Source: Streptomyces sp. SUK 48
GTDB lineage: Bacteria; Actinomycetota; Actinomycetes; Streptomycetales; Streptomycetaceae
NCBI RefSeq assembly: GCF_009650765.1
Contig: NZ_CP045740.1
Coordinates: forward strand, 5,308,001 to 5,372,000
Length of the DNA: 64,000 nucleotides
Direction: 5' to 3'
A program made the position numbers and the translations under genes. Under the pieces are notes generated by a model. That model was not told where the DNA came from, did not search any database, and was given only the letters and a program-made list of their open reading frames with translations. The stretch's first letter is position 1. Each line of letters opens with the position of its first letter. Positions 1 to 10,319 of the stretch are shown one piece after another.

Positions 1-573
1 CGCGGCGGTGTCGGCGTCGGTGGTCCGCAGGGCGCATGCCAGGGATTCCAGTATGGCCGGAGACTGTGGCCCACGTCCGTGTGTCATGGCCGAGAGCACC
101 GCGAGGGGCAGGTCCCGTTCGGCCCACCGCTCATCGGTGATCACCGGCACGTTGTCCGGCCCCAGCACCAGCGGACGCACCGTCATCGAGTGCCAGCCCC
201 GGAAGCCGAACCGGATCGGCCGTGAGGCCCACCTGGCGGTCGTACTGCTCTGGGTGATCACGATCAGCACCGGCTCGCAGCGGTACTTCTCGTAGAGGTA
301 GGACAAGTAGTACGGCCAACTGCCCCGTTTCCGGTCGTCCACCTTTCCCTGCGACTCCACCACCAGCAGGTACGTGCCCTCGTCCGTCTCCGCCCGCATC
401 AGCGTGTCCACCCGCCGCTCGATCGGTTCGAGCTCGGTGAGGTCCACGTTCATGGCCGCGATCTCCCGCGGCTCGGGAAACGGCACGTGCAGCACTCGCT
501 GCAACGCCTGTGTCAACAACGTCGGATCCTTCTGGAAGATCCGGTGCAACGCCTCGTGCGGCGAGCCGACCAT
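1..573 (-). CDS. Rpn-like PD-(D/E)XK nuclease family protein (partial, C-terminus off window)
   Basis: The first 191 codons are visible and the reading frame runs off the left edge, so the length is unknown. The ATG at 573 has GGAGGGA about 6 nt upstream, which fixes the start. An acidic residue in RRVDTLM (D56) is followed by LLVVESQGK (E73, K77); this D...ExK spacing fits the PD-(D/E)XK nuclease core seen in the Rpn/transposase-like proteins common in Streptomyces, and the WPYYLSYLYEKY stretch after it is also typical. Such proteins are thought to cut DNA and promote recombination, but chromosomal copies are mostly uncharacterised. It is divergent from the helicase gene at 726. The family assignment rests on motif reading only. 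Confidence 0.7.
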   Translation of the reverse strand, partial: MVGSPHEALHRIFQKDPTLLTQALQRVLHVPFPEPREIAAMNVDLTELEPIERRVDTLMRAETDEGTYLLVVESQGKVDDRKRGSWPYYLSYLYEKYRCEPVLIVITQSSTTARWASRPIRFGFRGWHSMTVRPLVLGPDNVPVITDERWAERDLPLAVLSAMTHGRGPQSPAILESLACALRTTDADTAA

Positions 574-725
574 CGGCACTCCCTCCTGTCGTACGACGTG
601 ACCAACGAGCCGAGCCGCAAGAGGTTGCATATGCCTCAGGAATATGACCGGCGGACCATCGCCCCCATCCCACCGCCCCCACCCCCGTCACCGCCCCCTG
701 TCACCCCCACCGCTACCGTCGTCCC

Positions 726-2999
726 ATGGCGCAAGAGGCGGGGACGCACACCGGTGAGCGGCGGATGGCCGTGCTCGAAGGGGTGCTGGAGAGGATCACG
801 TACGCCAATGAGGAGAACGGGTACACCGTGGCCCGGGTGGACACCGGGAGGGGCGGCGGGGAACTGCTCACCGTCGTCGGGGCGTTGCTCGGGGCCCAGG
901 TCGGGGAGTCCCTGCGGATGGAGGGGCGGTGGGGGAGCCATCCCCAGCACGGCCGGCAGTTCCAGGTCGAGAACTACTCGACCGTCCTCCCGGCCACCGT
1001 CCAGGGCATGCGGCGCTACCTCGGCTCCGGGCTCGTCAAAGGGATCGGGCCCGTCTTCGCCGACCGGATCACCCGGCACTTCGGCGTCGACACCCTCCGC
1101 GTCATCGAGGAGGAGCCCGGGCGGCTGATCGAGGTGCCGGGACTCGGGCCCAAGCGGACCAAGAAGATCGCCGCGGCCTGGGAGGAGCAGAAGGCGATCA
1201 AGGAGGTCATGCTCTTCCTCCAGACCGTCGAGGTCTCCACCTCCATCGCCGTGCGGATCTACAAGAAGTACGGCGACCGGTCGATCGACGTCGTCAAGAA
1301 GAACCCGTACCGGCTCGCCGCCGATGTCTGGGGCATCGGGTTCCTCACCGCCGACAAGATCGCCCAGTCCGTCGGCATCCCCCACGACAGCCCCGAGCGC
1401 GTCAAGGCCGGCCTCCAGTACGCCCTCTCCCAGTCCGCCGACCAGGGCAACTGCTACCTGCCCGAGGAACGCCTCATCGCCGACGCGGTCAAACTCCTCC
1501 AGGTCGACACCGGCCTCGTCATCGAGTGCCTCGGCGAACTCGCGCGGGAGGGGGACGACGGTGAAGAGCCGGGCGTCGTACGGGAGAAGGTGCCCGGGCC
1601 CGACGGCGGCGAACCCGTCACCGCCGTCTACCTCGTCCCCTTCCACCGCGCCGAACTCTCCCTCTCCGCCCAGCTCCTGCGCCTGCTGCGCACCGACGAG
1701 GACCGCATGCCCGGCTTCCAGGACGTCGACTGGGGCAAGGCCCTCGGCTGGCTCCACCGGCGCACCGGCACCGACCTCGCGCCCGAGCAGGAGGCCGCCG
1801 TCCGGCTCGCGCTCACGCGGAAGGTCGCCGTGCTCACCGGCGGCCCCGGCTGCGGCAAGTCCTTCACCGTCCGCTCGGTCGTGGAGCTGGCCCGCGCCCG
1901 GCGGGCCAAGGTGGTGCTCGCCGCCCCGACCGGCCGCGCCGCCAAACGGCTGGCCGAGCTGACCGGGGCCGACGCCTCCACCGTGCACCGGCTGCTGGAG
2001 CTGAAGCCCGGCGGAGACGCCGCCTACGACCGGGAACGGCCCCTCGACGCCGACCTCGTCGTCGTGGACGAGGCGTCCATGCTGGACCTCCTCCTCGCCA
2101 ACAAGCTGGTGAAGGCCGTACCGCCCGGAGCGCATCTGCTCTTCGTCGGGGACGTCGACCAGCTGCCCAGCGTCGGCGCCGGAGAGGTCCTGCGCGACCT
2201 CCTCGCGCCCGGCGGCCCGATCCCCGCCGTCCGCCTGACCCGTGTCTTCCGCCAGGCCCAGCAGTCCGGCGTCGTCACCAACGCGCACCGGATCAACGCC
2301 GGTCGGCACCCCCTCACCGACGGGCTCAAGGACTTCTTCCTCTTCGTGGAGGACGACACGGAGGAGGCCGGGCGGCTCACCGTGGACGTGGCGGCGCGGC
2401 GCCTCCCCGCCCGGTTCGGGCTCGATCCGCGGCGCGATGTGCAGGTGCTCGCGCCGATGCACCGGGGCCCGGCCGGCGCGGGGGCGCTCAACGGTCTGCT
2501 CCAGCAGGCCATCACGCCCGCCCGGCCCGACGTACCGGAGAAGCGGTTCGGCGGCCGGGTCTTCCGGGTCGGCGACAAGGTGACCCAGATTCGCAACAAT
2601 TACGAGAAGGGGAAGAACGGGGTCTTCAACGGCACCGTGGGCGTCGTCACCGCGCTCGATCCCGTCGAACAGCGGCTCACGGTGCTGACGGACGAGGACG
2701 AGGAGGTTCCGTATGAATACGACGAACTGGACGAACTCGCGCACGCGTACGCGGTGACCATCCACCGTTCACAGGGAAGTGAATATCCCGCCGTGGTGAT
2801 TCCCGTCACCACGGGAGCATGGATGATGCTGCAACGGAACCTGCTCTACACGGCCGTCACCCGGGCCAAGAGGCTGGTCGTGCTGGTCGGGTCGCGCCGG
2901 GCGATCGGCCAGGCCGTACGCACGGTGTCGGCCGGACGGCGGTGTACGGCCCTGGACTTCAGGCTCGCCGGGAAAAATGATCGATCAAATGAGTCGTGA
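726..2999 (+). CDS. recD2: RecD2-type ATP-dependent DNA helicase (SF1B)
   Basis: A 757-residue helicase of superfamily 1B, expected to unwind DNA 5' to 3' in repair and recombination. The order is typical of RecD2: an N-terminal OB-like region, helix-hairpin-helix repeats (GLGPKRTKK near residue 140 and a second around 190-220), Walker A GGPGCGKS near residue 372, Walker B VVVDEASMLD near 446, a QLPSVGAGEVL motif, and a C-terminal UvrD/RecD half with AVTIHRSQGSEYP and TAVTRAK. There is no neighbouring recB or recC, as expected for RecD2. The start is uncertain: ATG at 726 lacks a clear ribosome binding site, and ATG at 765 (MAVLEGVLER) is a reasonable alternative that keeps the whole conserved region. 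Confidence 0.9.
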   Translation: MAQEAGTHTGERRMAVLEGVLERITYANEENGYTVARVDTGRGGGELLTVVGALLGAQVGESLRMEGRWGSHPQHGRQFQVENYSTVLPATVQGMRRYLGSGLVKGIGPVFADRITRHFGVDTLRVIEEEPGRLIEVPGLGPKRTKKIAAAWEEQKAIKEVMLFLQTVEVSTSIAVRIYKKYGDRSIDVVKKNPYRLAADVWGIGFLTADKIAQSVGIPHDSPERVKAGLQYALSQSADQGNCYLPEERLIADAVKLLQVDTGLVIECLGELAREGDDGEEPGVVREKVPGPDGGEPVTAVYLVPFHRAELSLSAQLLRLLRTDEDRMPGFQDVDWGKALGWLHRRTGTDLAPEQEAAVRLALTRKVAVLTGGPGCGKSFTVRSVVELARARRAKVVLAAPTGRAAKRLAELTGADASTVHRLLELKPGGDAAYDRERPLDADLVVVDEASMLDLLLANKLVKAVPPGAHLLFVGDVDQLPSVGAGEVLRDLLAPGGPIPAVRLTRVFRQAQQSGVVTNAHRINAGRHPLTDGLKDFFLFVEDDTEEAGRLTVDVAARRLPARFGLDPRRDVQVLAPMHRGPAGAGALNGLLQQAITPARPDVPEKRFGGRVFRVGDKVTQIRNNYEKGKNGVFNGTVGVVTALDPVEQRLTVLTDEDEEVPYEYDELDELAHAYAVTIHRSQGSEYPAVVIPVTTGAWMMLQRNLLYTAVTRAKRLVVLVGSRRAIGQAVRTVSAGRRCTALDFRLAGKNDRSNES

Positions 3000-3177
3000 A
3001 GGTCACAGAGCACTTCCAGATGCCCCTCCGAGGGGGCAGGATGAGCAGGTTGGCGGCACTGAGTGCCGTCAATAGGCCCAATGGTCGACCCCGAGTGCAC
3101 TCTCCTGAGCCAAATGGGGGATGGTAGAGACAGTCAGGGCACCTCGAAGATGAGGCACTACGTCGGTGAGGGAAGAC

Positions 3178-4467
3178 GTGAGCGACAACTCTGTAGTACT
3201 GCGGTACGGCGACGGCGAGTACACCTACCCGGTGGTCGACAGCACCGTCGGCGACAAGGGCTTCGACATCGGGAAGCTGCGCGCCCAGACCGGGCTGGTG
3301 ACCCTCGACAGCGGGTACGGCAACACGGCCGCCTATAAATCCGCGGTCACCTACCTCGACGGCGAGGCGGGCATCCTCCGCTACCGCGGCTACCCCATCG
3401 AGCAGCTGGCCGAGCGCTCCACCTTCCTGGAGGTGGCCTACCTGCTGATCAACGGTGAGCTGCCCACCGTCGACGAGCTGACGACGTTCAAGGGCGAGAT
3501 CACGCGGCACACGCTGCTGCACGAGGACGTCAAGAACTTCTACAAGGGCTTCCCGCGCGACGCCCACCCGATGGCCATGCTGTCCTCGGTCGTCTCGGCG
3601 CTGTCCACCTTCTACCAGGACAGCCACAACCCGTTCGACGAGAAGCAGCGCAACCTCTCCACGATCCGGCTGCTCGCCAAGCTCCCGACGATCGCGGCGT
3701 ACGCGTACAAGAAGTCGATCGGCCACCCGTTCGTCTACCCGCGCAACGACCTCGGCTACGTCGAGAACTTCCTGCGCATGACCTTCTCGGTCCCCGCCGA
3801 CGAGTACGAGCTGGACCCGGTCGTCGTCTCCGCGCTGGACAAGCTGCTGATCCTGCACGCCGACCACGAGCAGAACTGTTCGACCTCCACGGTCCGCCTC
3901 GTCGGCTCCTCGCAGGCCAACATGTTCGCGTCGATCTCGGCCGGCATCAACGCGCTGTGGGGCCCGCTGCACGGCGGCGCCAACCAGTCCGTCCTGGAGA
4001 TGCTGGAAGGCATCCGCGACTCGGGCTCCGACGTCGACACCTTCATCCGCAAGGTGAAGAACAAGGAGGACGGCGTCCGCCTGATGGGCTTCGGCCACCG
4101 GGTCTACAAGAACTTCGACCCGCGCGCCAAGATCATCAAGGCCGCCGCGCACGACGTCCTCTCGGCCCTCGGCAAGTCCGACGAGCTGCTGGACATCGCG
4201 CTCAAGCTGGAGGAGCACGCGCTCTCCGACGACTACTTCGTCTCGCGCAGCCTCTACCCGAACGTGGACTTCTACACCGGTCTCATCTACCGGGCCATGG
4301 GCTTCCCGGCCGAGATGTTCACCGTGCTGTTCTCCCTCGGCCGCCTCCCGGGCTGGATCGCCCAGTGGACCGAGATGATCAAGGAGCCCGGGTCCCGCAT
4401 CGGCCGCCCGCGCCAGATCTACACGGGCGTGGTCGAGCGCGACTTCGTGCCGGTCGAGGCCCGCTGA
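3178..4467 (+). CDS. citA: Citrate synthase
   Basis: A 429-residue type II citrate synthase that condenses oxaloacetate and acetyl-CoA at entry to the TCA cycle (cytoplasm). The GTG at 3178 (reading MSDNSVVLRYGDG) lies 3-10 nt after GAGGGAAG and gives the usual Streptomyces length; an in-frame GTG at 3166 would add four residues and has no ribosome binding site. Catalytic regions are present: HGGANQ near residue 264, FGHRVYKN near 304 and the aspartate of NVDFYTG near 363. It stands alone, followed by a strong hairpin at 4503. From memory it matches CitA of S. coelicolor almost residue for residue at the N-terminus. Confidence 0.97.
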   Translation: MSDNSVVLRYGDGEYTYPVVDSTVGDKGFDIGKLRAQTGLVTLDSGYGNTAAYKSAVTYLDGEAGILRYRGYPIEQLAERSTFLEVAYLLINGELPTVDELTTFKGEITRHTLLHEDVKNFYKGFPRDAHPMAMLSSVVSALSTFYQDSHNPFDEKQRNLSTIRLLAKLPTIAAYAYKKSIGHPFVYPRNDLGYVENFLRMTFSVPADEYELDPVVVSALDKLLILHADHEQNCSTSTVRLVGSSQANMFASISAGINALWGPLHGGANQSVLEMLEGIRDSGSDVDTFIRKVKNKEDGVRLMGFGHRVYKNFDPRAKIIKAAAHDVLSALGKSDELLDIALKLEEHALSDDYFVSRSLYPNVDFYTGLIYRAMGFPAEMFTVLFSLGRLPGWIAQWTEMIKEPGSRIGRPRQIYTGVVERDFVPVEAR

Positions 4468-4502
4468 GCCTGACGGCACCGCCTGGGACACAGGCAAAGA
4501 AG

Positions 4503-4553
4503 AAGGCGCCCTGAGACGCCGGTCCCCCCACGGGCCGACGACCAGGGCGCCTT
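4503..4553 (+). terminator. Inverted repeat downstream of citA
   Basis: Perfect 11-bp arms AAGGCGCCCTG (4503-4513) and CAGGGCGCCTT (4543-4553) begin 36 nt after the citA stop. The 29-nt loop can itself form GC pairs. There is no U-run, which is usual for Streptomyces terminators. Confidence 0.7.
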
Positions 4554-4979
4554 CCCATGTCCCGGTGCGGATTCCCCCCACGGGATCCGGGCCGGGCGCT
4601 CAAGGAGGACAGCGCCTGAATCGCTGTCTGATTGCGGTCTGCCGGGACAAGTACGCCGGGAGGGCCGCTCAAAGCTTCCCGGTCGTACATGCCCCGGCAA
4701 CGCATCTCCGGAGACGTCCCCCAAGACATCTCCAGACGTCGGAACAGCGCCCCCCAAGACGCCGATCCGACATCGCCAACTTAGACCTTCGAACCCCTTC
4801 GATGGTTACGTTCACAGCACTGTGATCTGCGTCTCTTGCATATGTCCCTTTGATGCGCAAGAGCCCCGATCTGTTGATCGGGGCCTGCGCGTAAGGAAGA
4901 TGCGCGAGCCTTGTGAAGAGCTTATGTGAGGCGCGCGTCGGTCTCTAGAGGGACTCCGGTTTCGACTTCGAGCGGAATC
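4554..4979. other. Intergenic region between citA and copA, with one hairpin
   Basis: About 425 bp with no convincing gene. The only clear element is CCCCGATC (4864-4871), loop TGTT, GATCGGGG (4876-4883), flanked by outer TGCGC/GCGCA bases. It lies about 96 nt beyond the copA stop, so it could end the leftward copper transcript. The rest (4614-4850) shows no ORF with coding bias. Confidence 0.5.
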
Positions 4980-7337
4980 TCACCGGAACCGGCGCAACCG
5001 CAGGCTGTTGGTCACCACGAAGACCGAGGAGAAGGCCATCGCGGCGCCCGCGATCATCGGGTTCAGCAGCCCCGCGGCGGCCAGCGGCAGCGCCGCCACG
5101 TTGTAGCCGAACGCCCAGACGAGGTTGCCCTTGATCGTGGCCAGCGTCCGCCGGGACAGCCGGATCGCGTCGGCGGCCGTCCGCAGGTCACCGCGGACCA
5201 GCGTCAGATCGCCCGCCTCGATCGCCGCGTCCGTGCCGGTGCCCATCGCGAGGCCCAGGTCGGCGGTGGCGAGGGCGGCCGCGTCGTTGACCCCGTCGCC
5301 GACCATGGCCACCGCCCGGCCCTCGGCCTGGAGGCGCCGTACGACGTCCACCTTGTCCTCGGGCAGCACCTCGGCGTACACGTGGGCCGCGTCGATACCG
5401 ACGGCCCGGGCGACCGACTCGGCGACCGTCCGGTTGTCCCCGGTGAGCAGCACCGGCGTCAGTCCGAGGGCGCGCAGTGCGCGGATCGCCTCGGCGCTGG
5501 TCTCCTTGACCGCGTCGGCGACCGCGAGGACCCCGCGGGCCCGGCCGTCCCAGCCCGCCAGGACGGCCGTACGGCCCTCCCGCTCGGCCTCGGCGGCCGC
5601 GCGGGCCAGGTCCTCGGGAACGTCGTCGTACAGGCGCCCCACGGCCACCTCACGACCGTCCACGCGCCCGCGCACGCCCCGCCCGGGAACGTTCTCGAAG
5701 TGCTCCACCGCGGGGAGGGTGCCGGCGCGCTCCTCGGCGCCGGCCGCGATGGCGCGGGCCACCGGGTGCTCGGAGGCGTGCTCCAGGGCGCCCGCGAGGC
5801 GCAGCAGCTCCTTCTCGTCCTCGCCGTCGGCGGCGTACACCGTCTGGAGGGTCATCCGGCCCGTGGTGACGGTGCCGGTCTTGTCCAGGACGACGGTGTC
5901 GACGCGGCGCGTGGACTCCAGGACCTCGGGACCCTTGATCAGGATGCCGAGCTGGGCGCCGCGCCCGGTGCCGACCATCAGCGCGGTCGGCGTGGCGAGG
6001 CCCAGGGCGCAGGGGCAGGCGATGATCAGTACGGCGACGGCGGCGGTGAACGCGGAGACCGCGTCCCCGGTGACGCCGAGCCACACTCCGAAGGTGGCCA
6101 GCGCGATCAGGATGACCACGGGCACGAACACCGCGGAGACCCGGTCGGCGAGCCGCTGCACCTCGGCCTTGCCGTTCTGCGCGTCCTCCACCAGCCTGGC
6201 CATGCGCGCGAGCTGGGTGTCGGCGCCGACCCGGGTGGCCGTCACGACGAGCCGCCCGCCCGCGTTGACCGTGGCGCCGGTGACCTGGTCGCCGGGGCCG
6301 ACGTCCACCGGCACCGACTCGCCGGTCAGCATGGCGGCGTCGACCGCGGAGACGCCCTCGATCACGGTGCCGTCGGTGGCGATCTTCTCGCCGGGCCGGA
6401 CGACGAACCGGTCGCCGACCGCCAGCGCCGAGACCGGGACCCGTACCTCACGGCCGCCCGCCCGCCTCCCGGTCCCGCCCTCGGCCGGGAGCGCTTCGCG
6501 CTCGCCCTCCTCGTACCGCAGCACCGTCACGTCCTTGGCGCCCAGCTCCAGCAGGGCCTTCAGGGCGGCGCCGGCGCGGCGCTTGGAGCGGGCCTCCAGA
6601 TAGCGGCCGAGCAGGATCAGCGCGACGACACCGGAGGCGACCTCCAGGTAGATGGTGGCGGCGCCGTCCATCCGGGAGACGGTGAACCGGAACTCGTCGT
6701 GCATGCCGGTCATCCCGGCGCGGCCGAGGAACAGCGCCCACAGCGACCAGCCGAACGCGGCCAGCGTGCCGACCGAGACCAGGGTGTCCATGGTGGCCGC
6801 GCCGTGCCGGGCGTTGGTCCACGCGGCGCGGTGGAAGGGCGCGCCGCCCCAGACGACGACGGGCGCGGCGAGGGTGAGGGAGAGCCACTGCCAGTTGTCG
6901 AACTGGAGGGGCGGGATCATCGCGAGCAGCACGACCGGCAGCGCGAGCAGCGCGGAGACGAGCAGCCGGTGGCGCAGCGCGCCGAGTTCGGTGTCCGGCC
7001 CGGCGGCATCCGGGGCCGCGGCCTCGGGTTCGGGCCGCGGCGGGGCGGGTTCCTCGGCGGTGTACCCGGTCTTGACGACGGTGGCGATCAGGTCGGCGAC
7101 CTCGACGCCCGCGCCGTAGCTGACCTTCGCCTTCTCGGTGGCGAAGTTGACGGTGGCGCTGACGCCGTCCAGCCGGTTGAGCTTCTTCTCCACGCGCGCG
7201 GCGCAGGAGGCGCAGGTCATCCCGCCGATGAGCAGCTCGACCTCGGACGGCGCCCCGGAGGGTGCCGTACCGGGGGAGGCCGCGGCGGAGGCTATGGCGG
7301 TGTCCGCTTGCTCTTGCTCTGCGGTGGTGCTGGTCAT
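4980..7337 (-). CDS. copA: Copper-exporting P1B-type ATPase
   Basis: A 785-residue heavy-metal P-type ATPase that pumps Cu(I) out of the cell at the expense of ATP. One N-terminal HMA domain carries GMTCASC (residues 39-45, CxxC). The transmembrane metal site IIACPCALG (CPC, near 440) marks it as P1B-1. The phosphorylation site DKTGTVTTG is near 482, followed by the HEHP-type ATP-binding region (SEHPVARAI) and the hinge [12 protein letters not shown]. Membrane segments flank these. It lies 86 bp downstream of copZ and probably shares its copper control from the operator at 7745. Confidence 0.95.
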   Translation of the reverse strand: MTSTTAEQEQADTAIASAAASPGTAPSGAPSEVELLIGGMTCASCAARVEKKLNRLDGVSATVNFATEKAKVSYGAGVEVADLIATVVKTGYTAEEPAPPRPEPEAAAPDAAGPDTELGALRHRLLVSALLALPVVLLAMIPPLQFDNWQWLSLTLAAPVVVWGGAPFHRAAWTNARHGAATMDTLVSVGTLAAFGWSLWALFLGRAGMTGMHDEFRFTVSRMDGAATIYLEVASGVVALILLGRYLEARSKRRAGAALKALLELGAKDVTVLRYEEGEREALPAEGGTGRRAGGREVRVPVSALAVGDRFVVRPGEKIATDGTVIEGVSAVDAAMLTGESVPVDVGPGDQVTGATVNAGGRLVVTATRVGADTQLARMARLVEDAQNGKAEVQRLADRVSAVFVPVVILIALATFGVWLGVTGDAVSAFTAAVAVLIIACPCALGLATPTALMVGTGRGAQLGILIKGPEVLESTRRVDTVVLDKTGTVTTGRMTLQTVYAADGEDEKELLRLAGALEHASEHPVARAIAAGAEERAGTLPAVEHFENVPGRGVRGRVDGREVAVGRLYDDVPEDLARAAAEAEREGRTAVLAGWDGRARGVLAVADAVKETSAEAIRALRALGLTPVLLTGDNRTVAESVARAVGIDAAHVYAEVLPEDKVDVVRRLQAEGRAVAMVGDGVNDAAALATADLGLAMGTGTDAAIEAGDLTLVRGDLRTAADAIRLSRRTLATIKGNLVWAFGYNVAALPLAAAGLLNPMIAGAAMAFSSVFVVTNSLRLRRFR

Positions 7338-7423
7338 GTCCGGACTCCAGACATCGGACCGGTCCGCACGGAGCCAGTATCAGCTGGTCGGCACGGCCGG
7401 TCGGGACTGTGGAAGGGCGGTGC

Positions 7424-7663
7424 TCAGGCCAGGCCGGCCAGCTCGAAGCCGGCCTCGTCCACGGCGGCGCGGACGGTCTCCTCGTCCAGCGGGGCCGCGG
7501 AGACGACGGTGACCTCGCCGCTCGACGCGACGGCCTTCACCGAGAGGACGCCGGGGAGCTGGGAGATCTCGCCGGAGACGGCTCCCTCGCAGTGCCCGCA
7601 GCTCATGCCGGTCACCTGGTAGACGGTGGTGACGGAGGCCGGGGTGTCGGTCTGGGCGCTCAT
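7424..7663 (-). CDS. copZ: Copper chaperone (HMA domain)
   Basis: A 79-residue single-HMA protein that carries Cu(I) to CopA. The metal motif GMSCGHC has its cysteines at positions 22 and 25. The ATG at 7663 follows GAGGAGAACGAC and gives a normal CopZ length; an in-frame GTG at 7732 would add 23 non-conserved residues. It is the first gene of the copZ-copA unit, about 80 bp from the CsoR-type operator. Confidence 0.93.
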   Translation of the reverse strand: MSAQTDTPASVTTVYQVTGMSCGHCEGAVSGEISQLPGVLSVKAVASSGEVTVVSAAPLDEETVRAAVDEAGFELAGLA

Positions 7664-7744
7664 GTCGTTCTCCTCGTCGTGGCACGTGGGGCCGGTGGTG
7701 TTCGCCGGTGCTGTTCCCGATGGTTTCCCCACCCTCGCCAGAGT

Positions 7745-7761
7745 ATACCCCTAGGGGGTAT
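7745..7761. promoter_or_regulatory. CsoR-type copper operator
   Basis: The palindrome ATACCCCTAGGGGGTAT fits the published CsoR operator pattern (TACCC...GGGTA) of actinobacterial copper operons. It sits about 80 bp upstream of copZ, where Cu(I)-free CsoR would block transcription. Its left half contains the TAG stop of the upstream PrsW-like gene (stop 7751-7753), so operator and coding end are shared. Confidence 0.8.
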
Positions 7762-8704
7762 TTCTCCAAGGAGGATACGGAGGATTGCGGCGGGCGAGTG
7801 ACAGCGCCCAGCAGAGTCCGGCCAGCGCGGCCAGGGCCGGTCCGAGGGCGGAGACCAGGGTCAGCAGATGCTGCTGGGCGGCGCTCGGCTGCGGCGGGTA
7901 CCCCGGCGCGAACAGCCCGCTCTCCACGCCCCGGCCGGTGAGCCGCACGACGAGCCAGGGCGCGAGTCCGCGCGCCGTGTCCGCCAGCGCGTGCAGCAGG
8001 GCGGCGCCCATGCAGGCGGCGGCCACCGGCGGGGCGTACCGGAAGCGGCCGTCCGGGCGGCGCAGCGCCAGCAGCACACCGCCCGCGACCGCGGTCCAGG
8101 CGCCCTGTCCGAGGGGTGCGAGCAGCCCGCGCACCAGCTCCGTCTCCAGTTGCCCCCAGGGGTCCGGGGCCCACAGGGCCGCGTCCAGGGCGTGCCCGGT
8201 GCTCTCCAGGGCCGCGAAGCCGACGCCCACGGCGGCGCCCAGCACCAGCCCGGCCCTGGTGCCGCGGACGGCCGGCTGCCGGCGCAGCGCGAACACCAGC
8301 GCCCCCAGCTTGGCCGCCTCCTCGGCCAGGGCGACGGTCAGATACCGGTCCAGGGTGGGGTGGGGCACGGAGGCGGCCGCGAGCGAGGCGCCGAGCACGC
8401 CGAGCGCGCCGCCCGCCAGGAAGCAGCCGAGCACCGCGCTGACGCCGAGGTCGCGGGCGCCCCGTTCGTACGCCCACAGCACGAAGGCCACCGGCGCCAG
8501 GAACGCGCCCAGCAGGACGGGCACCACGAGCGCCGCCGAGCTTCGCGTGGCCAGGGCCAGTCCCGTGGCCGGCAGCCACACCGCGAGGCCGCCGGTCAGG
8601 CAGCGCCGCCACAGGCCCGCGCCGATGCGGGGGTACGGGGGCGGGGGCTGCTGCGGATGGGGGATGCGGGCCTTGGGCGTGCCGGGCGGCGGGGGGTGGC
8701 TCAC
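7751..8704 (-). CDS. PrsW-like intramembrane metalloprotease family protein
   Basis: A 317-residue polytopic membrane protein with about eight hydrophobic segments. The family motifs are there: [13 protein letters not shown] (EE..K), the [10 protein letters not shown] segment and HALADTARG with a conserved histidine, as in PrsW/PF13367 proteases that cleave membrane substrates such as anti-sigma factors. The N-terminus is proline-rich and probably cytoplasmic. The GTG at 8704 (reading [12 protein letters not shown]) is the best start available; its ribosome binding site is weak. It is not clearly tied to copper, although its 3' end overlaps the copper operator. The substrate is unknown. Confidence 0.8.
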   Translation of the reverse strand: MSHPPPPGTPKARIPHPQQPPPPYPRIGAGLWRRCLTGGLAVWLPATGLALATRSSAALVVPVLLGAFLAPVAFVLWAYERGARDLGVSAVLGCFLAGGALGVLGASLAAASVPHPTLDRYLTVALAEEAAKLGALVFALRRQPAVRGTRAGLVLGAAVGVGFAALESTGHALDAALWAPDPWGQLETELVRGLLAPLGQGAWTAVAGGVLLALRRPDGRFRYAPPVAAACMGAALLHALADTARGLAPWLVVRLTGRGVESGLFAPGYPPQPSAAQQHLLTLVSALGPALAALAGLCWALSLARRNPPYPPWRNTP

Positions 8705-8911
8705 GTGGGTCGTCCCGTCGGGCTGGGGCGGGTCACCGGGCGGTGCGCGAAGGGGGGCGATGGTGGTGCGGGGGAGTGCCGAGGGGTGCGGAGGGGTGCG
8801 ATGGGGTGCTGGGTGATTCCTCCGCACCTTAGGCAGATGTGCCGGTCCGTCGCCGTTCGCCTGCGCCGTACGCGTGATGGCCGAAGGCGGCGGCGTGAAA
8901 GGGTGGGCCGG

Positions 8912-9955
8912 GTGAGAGCGGTGGTGTTCGAGGAGTTCGGGCGGCCCGCCGAGGTGCGGGAGGTGCCCGATCCGGTGCCCGCGGAGCACGGGGTCGTGGT
9001 GCGGGTCGAGGCGACCGGGCTGTGCCGCAGCGACTGGCACGGCTGGATGGGGCACGACCCGGACATCGCGCTGCCGCACGTGCCCGGACACGAACTGGCG
9101 GGCGTCATCGAGGCGGTGGGCTCCCGGGTGACCGGCTGGCGGCCCGGCGACCGGGTCACCGTGCCCTTCGTCTGCGCCTGCGGCACCTGCCCGGCCTGCG
9201 CGGCGGGCGACCAGCAGGTGTGCGAGCGGCAGACCCAGCCCGGCTTCAGCCACTGGGGCTCCTTCGCCGAGTACGTCGCCCTCGACCACGCCGACGTCAA
9301 CCTCGTGGCGATCCCGGACGGCATGGCGTACGGCACCGCCGCGGGCCTCGGCTGCCGCTTCGCCACCGCCTTCCGCGCCGTGGTGCGGCAGGGGCGGGCC
9401 GCAGCCGGGCAGTGGGTCGCGGTGCACGGCTGCGGCGGGGTCGGCCTGTCCGCGGTGATGATCGCGGCGGCGGCCGGGGCGCGGGTGGTCGCCGTCGACA
9501 TCGCGCCCGGGGCGCTGGAGATGGCGCGGAGGTTCGGCGCGGCGCACTGCCTGGACGCGAGCACGGTGCCCGATACGGCCGCCGCGGTGCGGGAGGTGAC
9601 CGGCGGCGGTGCCCATCTCTCGCTGGACGCCCTCGGCTCGCCCGCCACCTGTGCCGCCTCGGTCGGCTCCCTGCGCCGCCGCGGCCGGCATGTCCAGGTC
9701 GGCCTGCTGCCCTCGGCCGACGGCACGACCCCGGTGCCGATGGCCCGCGCGATCGCCCTGGAACTGGAACTCCTGGGCAGCCACGGCATGGCCGCCCACG
9801 CCTACCCCGGCATGCTGGAACTGGTCCGCTCCGGCACGCTGCGCCCGGACCTCCTGGTGACCTCCGTCGTCCCGCTCGACGCGGCCCCGGCGGCCCTCGC
9901 CCGGACGGGGCGGGCGCCGGGTGCCGGGGTGACGGTCGTCGAGCCGTGGTCGTGA
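8912..9955 (+). CDS. Zinc-dependent alcohol dehydrogenase
   Basis: A 347-residue medium-chain dehydrogenase/reductase. Catalytic zinc ligands C38 (GLCRSDWHG) and H60-E61 (GHE) and the structural zinc cysteines C90, C93, C96 and C104 are all present. The nucleotide-binding loop is [10 protein letters not shown], so NAD(P)-dependent oxidation of an alcohol or sugar alcohol is expected; the substrate cannot be read from the sequence. The GTG at 8912 (reading [10 protein letters not shown]) gives the usual N-terminus. It is divergent from the PrsW-like gene and convergent with the small HTH gene at 9990. Confidence 0.9.
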   Translation: MRAVVFEEFGRPAEVREVPDPVPAEHGVVVRVEATGLCRSDWHGWMGHDPDIALPHVPGHELAGVIEAVGSRVTGWRPGDRVTVPFVCACGTCPACAAGDQQVCERQTQPGFSHWGSFAEYVALDHADVNLVAIPDGMAYGTAAGLGCRFATAFRAVVRQGRAAAGQWVAVHGCGGVGLSAVMIAAAAGARVVAVDIAPGALEMARRFGAAHCLDASTVPDTAAAVREVTGGGAHLSLDALGSPATCAASVGSLRRRGRHVQVGLLPSADGTTPVPMARAIALELELLGSHGMAAHAYPGMLELVRSGTLRPDLLVTSVVPLDAAPAALARTGRAPGAGVTVVEPWS

Positions 9956-9989
9956 CCCTCCTCCGTCAGCGGGACGTGGGGCGCGGCGC

Positions 9990-10190
9990 TCACTCGGGGC
10001 GGCGGCCGCGGTTGCTCGGCCGGGAGGCCACCCAGGCGCGGACCGTGTCGGCGTACCAGTAGGGCTTGCCGCCCTCCACATGGTCCGGCGGGGGCAGCAG
10101 CCCGTGTTTGCGGTACGACCGCACGGTGTCCGGCTGCACCTTGATGTGCGCCGCGATCTCCTTGTAGGACCAGAGCCGGCGGTCGGTCAT
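9990..10190 (-). CDS. Small MerR/AlpA-like helix-turn-helix protein
   Basis: A 66-residue protein that is almost only a winged helix-turn-helix: YKEIAAHIKVQPDTVRSYRK, then PYWYADTVRAWVASRP. The ATG at 10190 has GGGGAGG 7 nt upstream. Such proteins occur as excisionase-like or transcriptional regulators; here no integrase is nearby, so a regulator of adjacent genes is more likely. It is divergent from the inositol operon, and the long gap between them holds repeats that could be its targets. Confidence 0.8.
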   Translation of the reverse strand: MTDRRLWSYKEIAAHIKVQPDTVRSYRKHGLLPPPDHVEGGKPYWYADTVRAWVASRPSNRGRRPE

Positions 10191-10319
10191 GAGCCGCACC
10201 TCCCCGCGCGCACCGCGGCGGCGGCCGGGGACGGCCGTCGGGGGAACCGGGCGCTGCGCTGGCGATCATCAAGCCTGCGCCCGGACAACGACACACCGTC
10301 ACCAACGGTCAGCCCCTGT

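Noticed and set aside
4926..7622. Very long open frame on the plus strand opposite copA
   Set aside because: It is an antisense artefact of high-GC coding DNA; the copA frame has all family motifs and this one has none.
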